Of a stretch of 64,000 nucleotides of DNA, positions 37,716 through 44,585 are shown one piece after another. Position 1 is the stretch's first letter. Each line of letters starts with the position of its first letter. Source of the stretch: Microbacterium proteolyticum (lineage in GTDB: Bacteria; Actinomycetota; Actinomycetes; Actinomycetales; Microbacteriaceae). The DNA is taken from the NCBI RefSeq assembly GCF_029639405.1, contig NZ_CP121274.1, forward strand, positions 2,914,001 through 2,978,000. The letters run 5' to 3'. The position numbers and the translations under genes were made by a program. The notes below the pieces were generated by a model. That model saw only the letters and a list, made by a program, of their open reading frames with translations, searched no databases and was not told the origin of the DNA.

Positions 37716-38027
37716 TCACACACCCCCAGATGTGGCCGCGGGCGTCGCTGTGCGCCTCACGGGCAACCCCTCGGACCACGTCACGGCGTCGGACAGTCTC
37801 CCGCTCGGGGTGCGCCACCCATTCGCGCGAACGACAGGCCATTCGAGCATCACGATCGTGCACGGCGCGCACGGCGGGTGAATCGACGAGAACCCGCCCG
37901 ATCCCTCCTGCGCTCCCCACGCGAGCTGCGCCGCACAACGCGGGCACAGCCCCGCCTTCTCCGCCAGACGGCACACCGCCTGCCACTTCTCCGCCTGCTT
38001 CTGCGTCTCCGGCTTCGGAGCGGGCAT
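37716..38027 (-). CDS. small zinc-finger protein of the element
   Basis: A 103-residue protein with a Lys/Gln-rich start, CRLAEKAGLCPRCAAQLAWG and, further on, HPPCAPCTIVML. The two CxxC pairs suggest one zinc site. Unknown family. ATG start; its first codon overlaps the upstream gene's last base region, and the HTH gene follows by 3 nt, so the two are probably co-translated. Confidence 0.58.
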   Translation of the reverse strand: MPAPKPETQKQAEKWQAVCRLAEKAGLCPRCAAQLAWGAQEGSGGFSSIHPPCAPCTIVMLEWPVVRANGWRTPSGRLSDAVTWSEGLPVRRTATPAATSGGV

Positions 38028-38404
38028 CAGAGCGTCACCTCCGACTGCAGGTCGATCATCATCTCCAGCTCGAGCTGCACCAGCGGATCCTCAACCCGAG
38101 TGCCCATGTCGACGTACTCCACCCACCGGCGCCGATCCTCGGACCAGCGGACCCGATTCACCACGTCGTACTTGTGCCAGAGCCGGAACCCGTAGTCGAG
38201 GTCCAGGCTCCCGACGTCGGCGACCGCGCGTGCACGATCGTCGTCGGACGCCGCGGCGAAGTGCCGCACCACGTACACGCCCGGTCGGCCGGTCACCCGC
38301 TCGATCCGGTAGTGCGCCCGCAGCAGCCAGCCCTTGTAGAGGCTGTCCACGATGCGGATCGGTTCGTCGACGTCAGGGCCGACCGTGAAACCGGGGCCGG
38401 GCAT
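38027..38404 (-). CDS. element protein of unknown function, 125 residues
   Basis: A 125-residue protein rich in aromatic and charged residues. Landmarks are YKGWLLRAHYRIERVTGRPG, VYVVRHFAAASDDDRARAVA and RLWHKYDVVNRVRWSEDRRR. It has an acidic C-terminus (LELEMMIDLQSEV). No Cys, no membrane segment. Overlaps both neighbours by 4 and 1 nt. I do not recognise it. Confidence 0.58.
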   Translation of the reverse strand: MPGPGFTVGPDVDEPIRIVDSLYKGWLLRAHYRIERVTGRPGVYVVRHFAAASDDDRARAVADVGSLDLDYGFRLWHKYDVVNRVRWSEDRRRWVEYVDMGTRVEDPLVQLELEMMIDLQSEVTL

Positions 38405-39033
38405 CAGGCCGCCGCCTCGATCTTGCGGAGCAGCACGATCGCCGTCGCCAGGCTGTCGAACAGGCGCATCGCGGCCGTCGACCGCAGCTCCTCATGCTCA
38501 CCGACGAGACGGAGCGTGACACCGCTCGGCTCCGGCAGAATGTCCCCCACAACCTTGTCAGGGTGGGCAGGGCCTTCCTTCACGATGACGCCCACCGACG
38601 ACGTGATCGCGACCTCGCCGACCTCGTGGGCGAACAGGATCAACACCTCACCGGACACCTCCGCGCCGACCTCGACCTCCGACACCCACGACGGCGTGGC
38701 AGCCGCCGGCCACTCGGGGGGGTTCACGAAGTTCCGCGTCTCCTGCTGCGCCGCGATGGCCACGTACTCCGCAGCCCACTCGCTCACAGCCTGGCGCGCC
38801 GCGTCCGTATCGGGGATGATGTTCACGATCTGGTCCTGTCTTTCGATGGTGGGAATCTGGTCGCTGCCCTCGAAGCCCTGGCCGGCTTTGGGGGCTTTCT
38901 CGTGCGTGAGAGCCGCTCGCGCCTCGGTTCTGGATCCGTAGCCGCCGAACGTCACGTCACCGCACGTGCAGCGGGCGGCGAACCCACCGCCCGACTCGTA
39001 CGTCACGACCTTGTGCCGCACCGGCGCGCTCAT
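38404..39033 (-). CDS. element protein of unknown function, 209 residues
   Basis: A 209-residue protein. The first 45 residues hold a single CTCG knuckle (FAARCTCGDVTFGGYGS) followed by TEARAALTHEKAP, a form seen in small nucleic-acid-associated actinophage proteins. The rest is an acidic alpha/beta region with SEVEVGAEVSGEVLILFAHE and RSTAAMRLFDSLATAIVLL. Coupled by ATGA to the excisionase-like gene upstream. No family assigned. Confidence 0.58.
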   Translation of the reverse strand: MSAPVRHKVVTYESGGGFAARCTCGDVTFGGYGSRTEARAALTHEKAPKAGQGFEGSDQIPTIERQDQIVNIIPDTDAARQAVSEWAAEYVAIAAQQETRNFVNPPEWPAAATPSWVSEVEVGAEVSGEVLILFAHEVGEVAITSSVGVIVKEGPAHPDKVVGDILPEPSGVTLRLVGEHEELRSTAAMRLFDSLATAIVLLRKIEAAA

Positions 39034-39212
39034 TTCGCACCCTCGAACGCTGCGGCGATGTACGCGTTCACGTCGGACTCGCGGAAGCAGATGCGACCCG
39101 CGATCTTCGCGTGCTTCGGCGCCGTGCCCTCCGTGATCATGTAGCGGAGCTGGCCCGGCGATCGACGGAGCCGCTCGGCCACCTCGTTGACGAACAGGAT
39201 TCGGTCTTCCAT
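39030..39212 (-). CDS. excisionase / AlpA-type helix-turn-helix protein
   Basis: A 60-residue protein with the MerR-type excisionase layout: ILFVNEVAERLRRSPGQLRY, then a wing (AKIAGRICFRESDVNAYIAA). Such proteins bend DNA at attachment sites or act as activators. It is the first gene of the leftward set, divergent from the repressor gene, with a TTGACA-17-CATGCT promoter upstream. Overlaps the following gene (ATGA). Confidence 0.78.
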   Translation of the reverse strand: MEDRILFVNEVAERLRRSPGQLRYMITEGTAPKHAKIAGRICFRESDVNAYIAAAFEGAK

Positions 39213-39306
39213 GGGATGCCTTTCGTTGTCGAAATCGCACTGCGGTGCGGAATGGACATAAGCATGCTGGTAGCGACTGCTGTTGTCAAGCACATACGAT
39301 GAGATC
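39213..39306. promoter_or_regulatory. divergent switch region, excisionase / repressor
   Basis: Minus strand: TTGACA (39284-39289), 17 bp, CATGCT (39261-39266) for the excisionase-led transcript. Plus strand: TACGAT (39295-39300) ends 6 nt before the repressor GTG, so that transcript is leaderless. The two promoters overlap in the lambda-like way, and a repressor bound here would affect both. Confidence 0.6.
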
Positions 39307-39963
39307 GTGACAGCACAGGGTGATGACCTCGGCAGCAGCTCCGCGGCGGCGTTCGCGCCGAACTCCTTCGATTTCGAGTTCGGGCAACACATCGCGCGTG
39401 CACGGGAGCGCGCCGACATGAGCCAGCGTCGGGTCTCCGAGGCACTGGCCGCGAAGGGAGTAACCCTCGACTCGGCAGCGCTGTCTCGGCTGGAGCAGGG
39501 GAAGCGATCGCCGAAGCTGGAGGAGGCGGTCGCGCTGGCGGATATCCTCAGCGTTCCCCTCACCGACCTAGTGCCGCCCGCACCTGAGGTGATGCAGCTC
39601 GCCCGCGCGCGACAGAACGTCGTGAAGCAGCTCGATGACGCGATGTACAAGCTCGCCGGTGCCGCCGGCTATCTCGAGTACTTCGCCAGGCTGGTTGAGG
39701 CGCAACCAGAGCTCGCGCGACAGGTGTTTCGTGACGAGAGTCCGAGCGGGCGCTTCGATTGGGAGGGCTGGGCTTCATGGACGATCGACTCACTCGCCGG
39801 ATCGCCACACCGCCGCGTCGTCTCCACCGACAATGAACGGGCACACGCGATCAAGCGTGTGCTAAGGGAGTTGGCCCAGACGATTGTCACCGCACCGATC
39901 GACCTCGAGGACACCTCGGGCCTTCCCGGTCTCGTGACGCGTAAGCCACGCGCCGCCGAGTAA
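39307..39963 (+). CDS. XRE-family repressor-like protein
   Basis: A 218-residue protein. Residues 20-90 form a Cro/CI helix-turn-helix: FGQHIARARERADMSQRRVS, then SAALSRLEQGKRSPKLEEAV and ILSVPLTDLVPP. The C-terminal part is helical (ARARQNVVKQLDDAMYKLAG, SWTIDSLAGSPHRRVVSTDN) and has no LexA-type Ser-Lys protease site that I can see, so RecA-stimulated self-cleavage is unlikely. GTG start supported by the TACGAT box 6 nt before it; an upstream in-frame TTG at 39283 lies within the promoter. Probably maintains integration; integrase follows 10 nt later. Confidence 0.75.
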   Translation: MTAQGDDLGSSSAAAFAPNSFDFEFGQHIARARERADMSQRRVSEALAAKGVTLDSAALSRLEQGKRSPKLEEAVALADILSVPLTDLVPPAPEVMQLARARQNVVKQLDDAMYKLAGAAGYLEYFARLVEAQPELARQVFRDESPSGRFDWEGWASWTIDSLAGSPHRRVVSTDNERAHAIKRVLRELAQTIVTAPIDLEDTSGLPGLVTRKPRAAE

Positions 39964-39973
39964 CTGATCCACC

Positions 39974-41164
39974 GTGCGTAGCTACGTCGAGGATCGTTGG
40001 CACGTTCGGGATGCCGAGGGCGCCACGATCCGCAGCGCGCGGTGGGGAACGGGGAAGCGGTGGAGGGCCCGCTACCACGACGCCGCCGGCCGCGAGCACG
40101 CACGCCACTTCGAGCGGAAGCGCGACGCGGAGCGGTGGCTCGCCGAGGTCAGCGCATCCGTCCTCACCGGCACCTACGTCGACCCACGCGCCTCGCGGCT
40201 GACGTTCCGCGAGTACGCCGAGACATGGCTCGCCGCTCAGGTTCACCGGGAAGCGACCGCCGCCCTCTACCGGAACCACCTCGAGCGGCACGCCTACCCC
40301 GTGTGGGGAGACGTCCCCCTCGGCTCGATCCTGACCAGCCACGTGCAGGCGTGGGTGAAGGGCCTCACGCTTCCCGTTGAGGGTGGCCGTGATGCTCTCG
40401 CCCCGGCGACGGTCGGTGTGATCTACACCGTCGCGGCATCCGTGTTCCGTGCCGCCGTGCACGATCGGAAGCTCGCGGAGACACCCTGCCGCGACATTGC
40501 TCTTCCCGAGGTCGTGAAGACCCGCGTGCAGCCCCTCACGACCGCCCAGGTAGACACACTCGCCGACACCGTCCCAGCGGGTCTACGCGCGCTCGTAATC
40601 CTCGCCGCGGGCACCGGAATGCGACAGGGTGAGGTCCTCGGGCTCACCCGCGACCGCCTCCGGCTCCTCGGCAGGGATCCGGCGGTCACCGTCGACCGGC
40701 AGCTCGTGACGAAACCGGGAGGATCGACCACCTTCGGGCCGCTCAAGACCAGGGCCTCCTACCGAACCATCCCGCTCCCCCGCGTCGTCGTGGCCGCGCT
40801 GAACGATCACCTCGCGCAGCGCGACGTGGGCGACAGCGATCTCCTGTTCACGATCGACGGCAAGGGCATCACGCGGCAGCGCTTCGGCCACCTCTGGCGG
40901 CCTGCAGCTCGAGCGGCCGGGCTCAACGAGGCAACGGGCACCGGGATGCACGCGCTCCGGCACTACTACGCGAGCCTGCTCATCCGCTACGGCGAGAGCG
41001 TGAAGACCGTTCAGGACCGCCTCGGGCACAAGTCCGCCACCGAGACTCTCGACACCTACGGCCACATGTGGGCGGACTCCGACGACCGGACTCGAGACGC
41101 CGTGGATAGCGTGCTCGGCGCTCGCGCGGACTCTCCGCGGACTGACGGACGCTCGATCGGCTGA
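39974..41164 (+). CDS. tyrosine site-specific integrase
   Basis: A 396-residue integrase of the phage type. It has an N-terminal arm-binding-like region (RWRARYHDAAGREHARHFER), a core-binding SAM-like domain (YAETWLAAQVHREATAALYR), and the catalytic set Arg (GTGMRQGEVLGL), Lys (PLKTRASYR), His-x-x-Arg (MHALRHYYASLLI), His (LGHKSATETLD) and Tyr (TYGHMW). It is co-oriented with the repressor gene and ends 21 nt before the right attachment site, with no terminator, facing rnpB. Confidence 0.95.
   Translation: MRSYVEDRWHVRDAEGATIRSARWGTGKRWRARYHDAAGREHARHFERKRDAERWLAEVSASVLTGTYVDPRASRLTFREYAETWLAAQVHREATAALYRNHLERHAYPVWGDVPLGSILTSHVQAWVKGLTLPVEGGRDALAPATVGVIYTVAASVFRAAVHDRKLAETPCRDIALPEVVKTRVQPLTTAQVDTLADTVPAGLRALVILAAGTGMRQGEVLGLTRDRLRLLGRDPAVTVDRQLVTKPGGSTTFGPLKTRASYRTIPLPRVVVAALNDHLAQRDVGDSDLLFTIDGKGITRQRFGHLWRPAARAAGLNEATGTGMHALRHYYASLLIRYGESVKTVQDRLGHKSATETLDTYGHMWADSDDRTRDAVDSVLGARADSPRTDGRSIG
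41126..41143 (+). repeat. GCGGACT repeats near the right end, candidate integrase arm sites
   Basis: GCGGACT at 41126-41132 and TCCGCGGACT at 41134-41143, inside the last codons of the integrase gene. They match the copies at 30828-30856 near the left end. Confidence 0.42.
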
Positions 41165-41185
41165 AATCCCAGGTCACGGGCGAGA

Positions 41186-41214
41186 GTGCGAATGGGCCGG
41201 CCTGTACGCCGGGT
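41186..41214. repeat. attachment-site copy inside the rnpB 3' end
   Basis: 29 bases identical to 30683-30711. They encode the last 29 nt of RNase P RNA, including its P1 3' strand, so the inserted element restores a complete rnpB. Confidence 0.93.
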
Positions 41215-41560
41215 TCTGTCCGGGGGCGTGAGCCCCGTGGACGGTCATCTCTCTCGGCGACACGTTGCCGTGCCGCTCCAGCGGCCTACCCGGGGACTCG
41301 GCGAGCCGCGTCGTCATCCCCTGTCTGGCCTTGCTCCGGACGAGGTTTACCTCGCGGGTCGTGTCACCACGACCCCGGTGGTCTCTTACACCACCCTTTC
41401 ACCCTTACCCGCGCGGTGAAGCGCGGGCGGTCTGCTCTCTGTGGCACTGTCTCGCGGATTGCTCCGGGTGGGCGTTACCCACCGTCCTGCCCTGTGGAGC
41501 CCGGACGTTCCTCGGCACGGGCGAACCCGTGACGCGACCGTCCAGCCGACCCATTCGCAC
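41186..41560 (-). ncRNA. rnpB: RNase P RNA, class A
   Basis: About 375 nt, minus strand. The 5' end GTGCGAATGGGTCGGC pairs with the 3' end GCCGGCCCATTCGCAC to form P1. Conserved core blocks on the transcript are GAGGAACGTCCGGGCTCC, GGTGGGTAACGCCCAC, ACAGAGAGCAGACC, GTAAGGGTGAAAGGGTG and ACAGAACCCGGCGTACAGGC. Catalytic RNA for tRNA 5' processing. Exact ends are set from P1 pairing and the -10 box. The 3' end is the integration site of the neighbouring element. Confidence 0.96.
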
Positions 41561-41565
41561 CGTCG

Positions 41566-41571
41566 AGTCTA
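41566..41571 (-). promoter_or_regulatory. -10 box of rnpB
   Basis: TAGACT on the minus strand, 5 nt before the predicted first base of the RNA at 41560. Confidence 0.6.
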
Positions 41572-41581
41572 CGCGGGCGGC

Positions 41582-43291
41582 TCAGCCCTTCTCGGCCGTC
41601 TCGCCGATGCGCAGGTCGAGGGGGAAGTCGATCGGGAACGTCCCGAACAGCAATCGACCCGCGGATGCCGCGGACCCCCGCACCGCATCCGCAACGGCAT
41701 CCGCGTGTTCGACCGGGGTGTGCACGACGATCTCGTCGTGCAGGTAGAACGCGAGGTGCGGCACCCGCGCGAACGCCGGGCCGGACGCGGGCGCGGAGCG
41801 CGTGGCATCCACGGGGTCGAGGGCGGACAGACGCGTGCGCAGATCGGCGAGCCACGCCAGGGCCCATTCGGCGGCGGTCCCCTGCACGACGAAGTTGCGG
41901 GTGAAGCGACCGCGGTCGCGCGCGGCCCGGCGGGCTCGGGTCTCGTCGACACCGGATGCCTCCGCGTCGCTGGCCTGCGACTGCACCGCCCGCCACAGGT
42001 CGCCGGCGGGCGGTGAGGTCCGCCCGAGCCAGGTGTGGACCCGGCCGCCCTCTTCGCCGACGCGAGCGGCGTCGTCGACGAGTCCCATCGCGCGCGGGAA
42101 CGTGCGCCGCAGCCGCGGAACCAGACGCCCGCTCTCGCCGCTGGTCGCCCCGTACATCGCGCCGAGCATCGCAATCTTGGCGTCTGCGCGGGTGCCGACG
42201 GCTCCGGCATCCACGATTCCGGCGTAGAGATCGCGACCGGATGCCGCCTCGGCCAATGCCGTGTCGCGGGCCATCGCCGCGAGCACGCGCGGTTCGAGCT
42301 GCGCGACGTCGGCGGTGACGAGGGTCCAGCCCGGGTCGGCGCGGACGGCCGTACGCAGCTGCCGCGGGATCTGCAGCGCTCCCCCACCCGACGATGCCCA
42401 GCGACCCGTCACGACGCCGGCGGGCACGTACACCGGGCGGAAACGGGAGTCGCGCACCCACTCGGCCATCCACGCCCAGCCGTTGGCGGTGTAGAGGCGC
42501 ATGAGCTTCTTGTAGCCGATGAGCGGGGCAACGACGGGGTGGTCGTGCTCGGCGAGCTCCCAGCGATTGGTCGACTCCACGAGGAGTCCCGCGCGATGCA
42601 GCGCGCGCAGCAGGCGGGGTTGCGAGTCCAGCGAGACCGTCGGGTCGCCGAGCGCATCACGGACGGCGGCCGCAGCCTGCTCGATCCGTGTCGGGAGCCC
42701 GCCGCCGACACGAGTGCCGAGCTGCTCCGCGAGCAGACGCTCGTGCGCGTCGACACTCCACGGCAGGCCCGCGGCGTGCAACTCCGCAGCGATCAGTGCA
42801 CCCGCCGATTCCGCGGCGGCGAGCAGGCGGAGCGCCCCCGGTTTCGTCGCGGTGGAGATCGCGGCGCGCTGCCGGCGATACTCGGCGGCGGCCGACTCGA
42901 CGTCGTCGGGCGGACCGCTGCTGGCGCCACCGAGCGAGAAGAGCGTGTCGGTGTCGTCGGACGTGGGGGCGGCGGCATCCCACTCCCGATGCGAGCGGAG
43001 GCCGAAATCGTCGACGACGGCCTCGGCGTCGCGGAGGACGGCATGGACGAGCCGCAGATCCCAGGCCCGGGCGACCCGGATCCCGGACGCGAGCACCGGG
43101 CCGTACCAGGTGGGGGTGTCGCCCCACACCCACCGCACGTCACCGGCCGTCTCGCGGTCGCGGATCGCGGCGGGCAGCTCGTCGCGCGTGACCGCGAGCG
43201 AGCGGACGACGGAGCCGTCGGCATCCAGGTCGGTCAGCGAAATGGTGCCGGATGCCGTGCGCCCGACGACGACCTCAGCCGAGGACGCCAG
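41582..43291 (-). CDS. bifunctional 3'-5' exonuclease/DNA polymerase, family A
   Basis: A family-A polymerase without the 5' nuclease domain of PolA, as found beside zinc-ribbon genes in actinobacteria. Motif A is VTADVAQLEPRVLAAMARDT, motif B is DAKIAMLGAMYGATSGESG, motif C is FYLHDEIVVH. The N-terminal part is a reduced exonuclease-like domain. The first standard start in frame is GTG 43138, but the frame codes for conserved-looking sequence (VVVGRTASGTISLTDLDADG) back to a CTG at 43289-43291, which has GGTGA 6 nt upstream and lies just after the upstream stop. With CTG the protein has 569 residues. Role in replication or repair is untested. Confidence 0.82.
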   Translation of the reverse strand: MASSAEVVVGRTASGTISLTDLDADGSVVRSLAVTRDELPAAIRDRETAGDVRWVWGDTPTWYGPVLASGIRVARAWDLRLVHAVLRDAEAVVDDFGLRSHREWDAAAPTSDDTDTLFSLGGASSGPPDDVESAAAEYRRQRAAISTATKPGALRLLAAAESAGALIAAELHAAGLPWSVDAHERLLAEQLGTRVGGGLPTRIEQAAAAVRDALGDPTVSLDSQPRLLRALHRAGLLVESTNRWELAEHDHPVVAPLIGYKKLMRLYTANGWAWMAEWVRDSRFRPVYVPAGVVTGRWASSGGGALQIPRQLRTAVRADPGWTLVTADVAQLEPRVLAAMARDTALAEAASGRDLYAGIVDAGAVGTRADAKIAMLGAMYGATSGESGRLVPRLRRTFPRAMGLVDDAARVGEEGGRVHTWLGRTSPPAGDLWRAVQSQASDAEASGVDETRARRAARDRGRFTRNFVVQGTAAEWALAWLADLRTRLSALDPVDATRSAPASGPAFARVPHLAFYLHDEIVVHTPVEHADAVADAVRGSAASAGRLLFGTFPIDFPLDLRIGETAEKG

Positions 43292-43297
43292 GGCGGG

Positions 43298-44026
43298 TCA
43301 CCGTGATTCTTCGGTGCGGACGAGGATCGCGCCGCACTCGGGGCAGAACACGACCTCGTCGGTCTGCGCGCGGCGGACCACGGCGATGTCGCTCGGCGGC
43401 AGCACCATGCGGCAGGCCTCGCACGCGCCCGCGCGGAGGAGCCCGGCGCCCGTGCCGCGCGCGGCGAGACGCTCGTACAGAGCGAGGAGGTCGGCGGGGA
43501 TGGCTCCGGCGACCGCATCGCGGTCGCGGCGCGCAGCCTCGAGACGGTCGGTGGCCTCGGCGACGACGCGCTTGGCCTCGGCGCTGAGCTCCGCGCCCTG
43601 CGCGTTGGTCTCGGCGATCAGGGCCTCTTGCTCGGCGACGGCGGCGTCGGCGGCTTCGAGCTGCTCCATCAGCGCGATCTCGGCGTCTTCGAGGTCGCTC
43701 TTGCGCCGGGCGAGCGAAGCCAGCTCGGCCTCGAAGCCCTGCGCCTGCTTGGCGTTGGTGGCGGCGGCGAGCCGCTCGGCGTCGCGCTTCACACGCGCGT
43801 CCACGACCGCGACGTCGGACTCGACCCGGGCCAGTTCGGCCCGCAGATCGTCGCGGACGTTCGCGCGATCGCCCAGTTCTTGCGAGAGCGTCGAGCGCTG
43901 CGCGAGGAGCTCGCGCACCTTCGCGGCCTGCGGCGGGTTGCCCTTGACGTGCTCGTCGCGCAGGATCCGCGCGTCGAGGTCGGCGAGATCGAGCAGTTTG
44001 CGCTGGTCTGCGGGGTCGGCGTTCAC
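43298..44026 (-). CDS. zinc-ribbon coiled-coil protein (C4-type, DUF164)
   Basis: A 242-residue protein. Residues 10-180 are a long coiled coil (LRAELARVESDVAVVDARVK, KSDLEDAEIALMEQLEAADA). The C-terminal C4 zinc ribbon is CEACRMVLPP with CPECGAIL. Family C4-type/DUF164 is widespread and may bind nucleic acid. The GTG start has TAGCGT 7 nt upstream (44034-44039) and a GGAG in the leader. The downstream polymerase begins 6 nt after its stop, which suggests translational coupling. Confidence 0.85.
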   Translation of the reverse strand: MNADPADQRKLLDLADLDARILRDEHVKGNPPQAAKVRELLAQRSTLSQELGDRANVRDDLRAELARVESDVAVVDARVKRDAERLAAATNAKQAQGFEAELASLARRKSDLEDAEIALMEQLEAADAAVAEQEALIAETNAQGAELSAEAKRVVAEATDRLEAARRDRDAVAGAIPADLLALYERLAARGTGAGLLRAGACEACRMVLPPSDIAVVRRAQTDEVVFCPECGAILVRTEESR

Positions 44027-44115
44027 GGACTCCACGCTACCCCGGCCGTCCGACACGCCGGGACCTCGATTAGCCTGGGGCCACGGACCCCCCACCGATG
44101 AATGGATGCCATCCG

Positions 44116-44259
44116 ATGACCTGGAGCATCGATCACGCTCATGCGCGCGGTATCCGCCCTCCCGTCGACGAGATGGATGCCGTGCGCGACGAGAACACCG
44201 CGATCATGGCCCGCTGCCCGCTGGGTACGGTCGAGCAGCCGGTGGGAGTCGTCCGGTGA
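44116..44259 (+). CDS. small protein, 47 residues
   Basis: Open frame beginning MTWSIDHAHARGIRPPVDEM and ending PVGVVR; its stop overlaps the GTG of the next gene (GTGA), which supports its being real. An ATG 18 bp upstream would extend it. TAGCCT at 44071-44076 is a possible -10. No membrane segment, one Cys. No family recognised. Confidence 0.4.
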   Translation: MTWSIDHAHARGIRPPVDEMDAVRDENTAIMARCPLGTVEQPVGVVR

Positions 44260-44585
44260 CCGCCGGGCTGCTCGGCGGCATCCTCTTCCTCGCCGGCGGG
44301 ATCGTCGCCTACACCGGCACCTGGAAGGGCTGGATCCGCGTCCGTCGGGGGTTCGGCGCGACCATCGGCTTCGCGTGGCTGTGGATCGGGCTCGCCCTCC
44401 TCGTGGGGGCCGTGGCCCTGCTGGTCGAGTCCGCCTCGCGTCCCGCCTTCTTCGTCCTGATCGGTGTGGCCGCGGTCCTCCTGGCCGTGGGAGCGGTCGG
44501 GCTCTTCTGGCTGCCCAGGTTCCTCCTGCCCGCGTGGTTCCGCGTCCTGCGTGGCGACGACGCTCGACCGAGCGGACGGGCATGA
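44256..44585 (+). CDS. small membrane protein
   Basis: A 109-residue protein with three hydrophobic segments (LLGGILFLAGGIVAYTG, FAWLWIGLALLVGAVALLVE, FFVLIGVAAVLLAVGAVGLF) and basic loops, ending in an Arg-rich tail. Overlaps both neighbours by 4 nt, so it is coupled to the 47-residue gene and to the larger soluble protein that follows. Function unknown. Confidence 0.65.
   Translation: MTAGLLGGILFLAGGIVAYTGTWKGWIRVRRGFGATIGFAWLWIGLALLVGAVALLVESASRPAFFVLIGVAAVLLAVGAVGLFWLPRFLLPAWFRVLRGDDARPSGRA

Larger units (their letters stand above)
30683..41214. mobile_element. rnpB-integrated phage-like element (satellite or reduced prophage)
   Basis: An element with unit length 10,503 bp lies between two exact 29-bp repeats; the right repeat is the 3' end of the RNase P RNA gene. 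It carries a tyrosine integrase next to the right end, a repressor and excisionase on opposite strands, a long leftward gene set with capsid-cement-like and tape measure proteins, and a HTH-WhiB protein at the left end. I find no terminase, portal, major capsid, tail-tube, lysin or polymerase gene. All larger genes are open, with no visible frameshift. Phage satellite, reduced prophage and domesticated tail-gene island all fit. Confidence 0.9.

Noticed and set aside
37333..37986. Frame with repeated MGHWV-like units over the repeats
   Set aside because: Caused by the DNA repeats read in another frame; it overlaps two better-supported genes.
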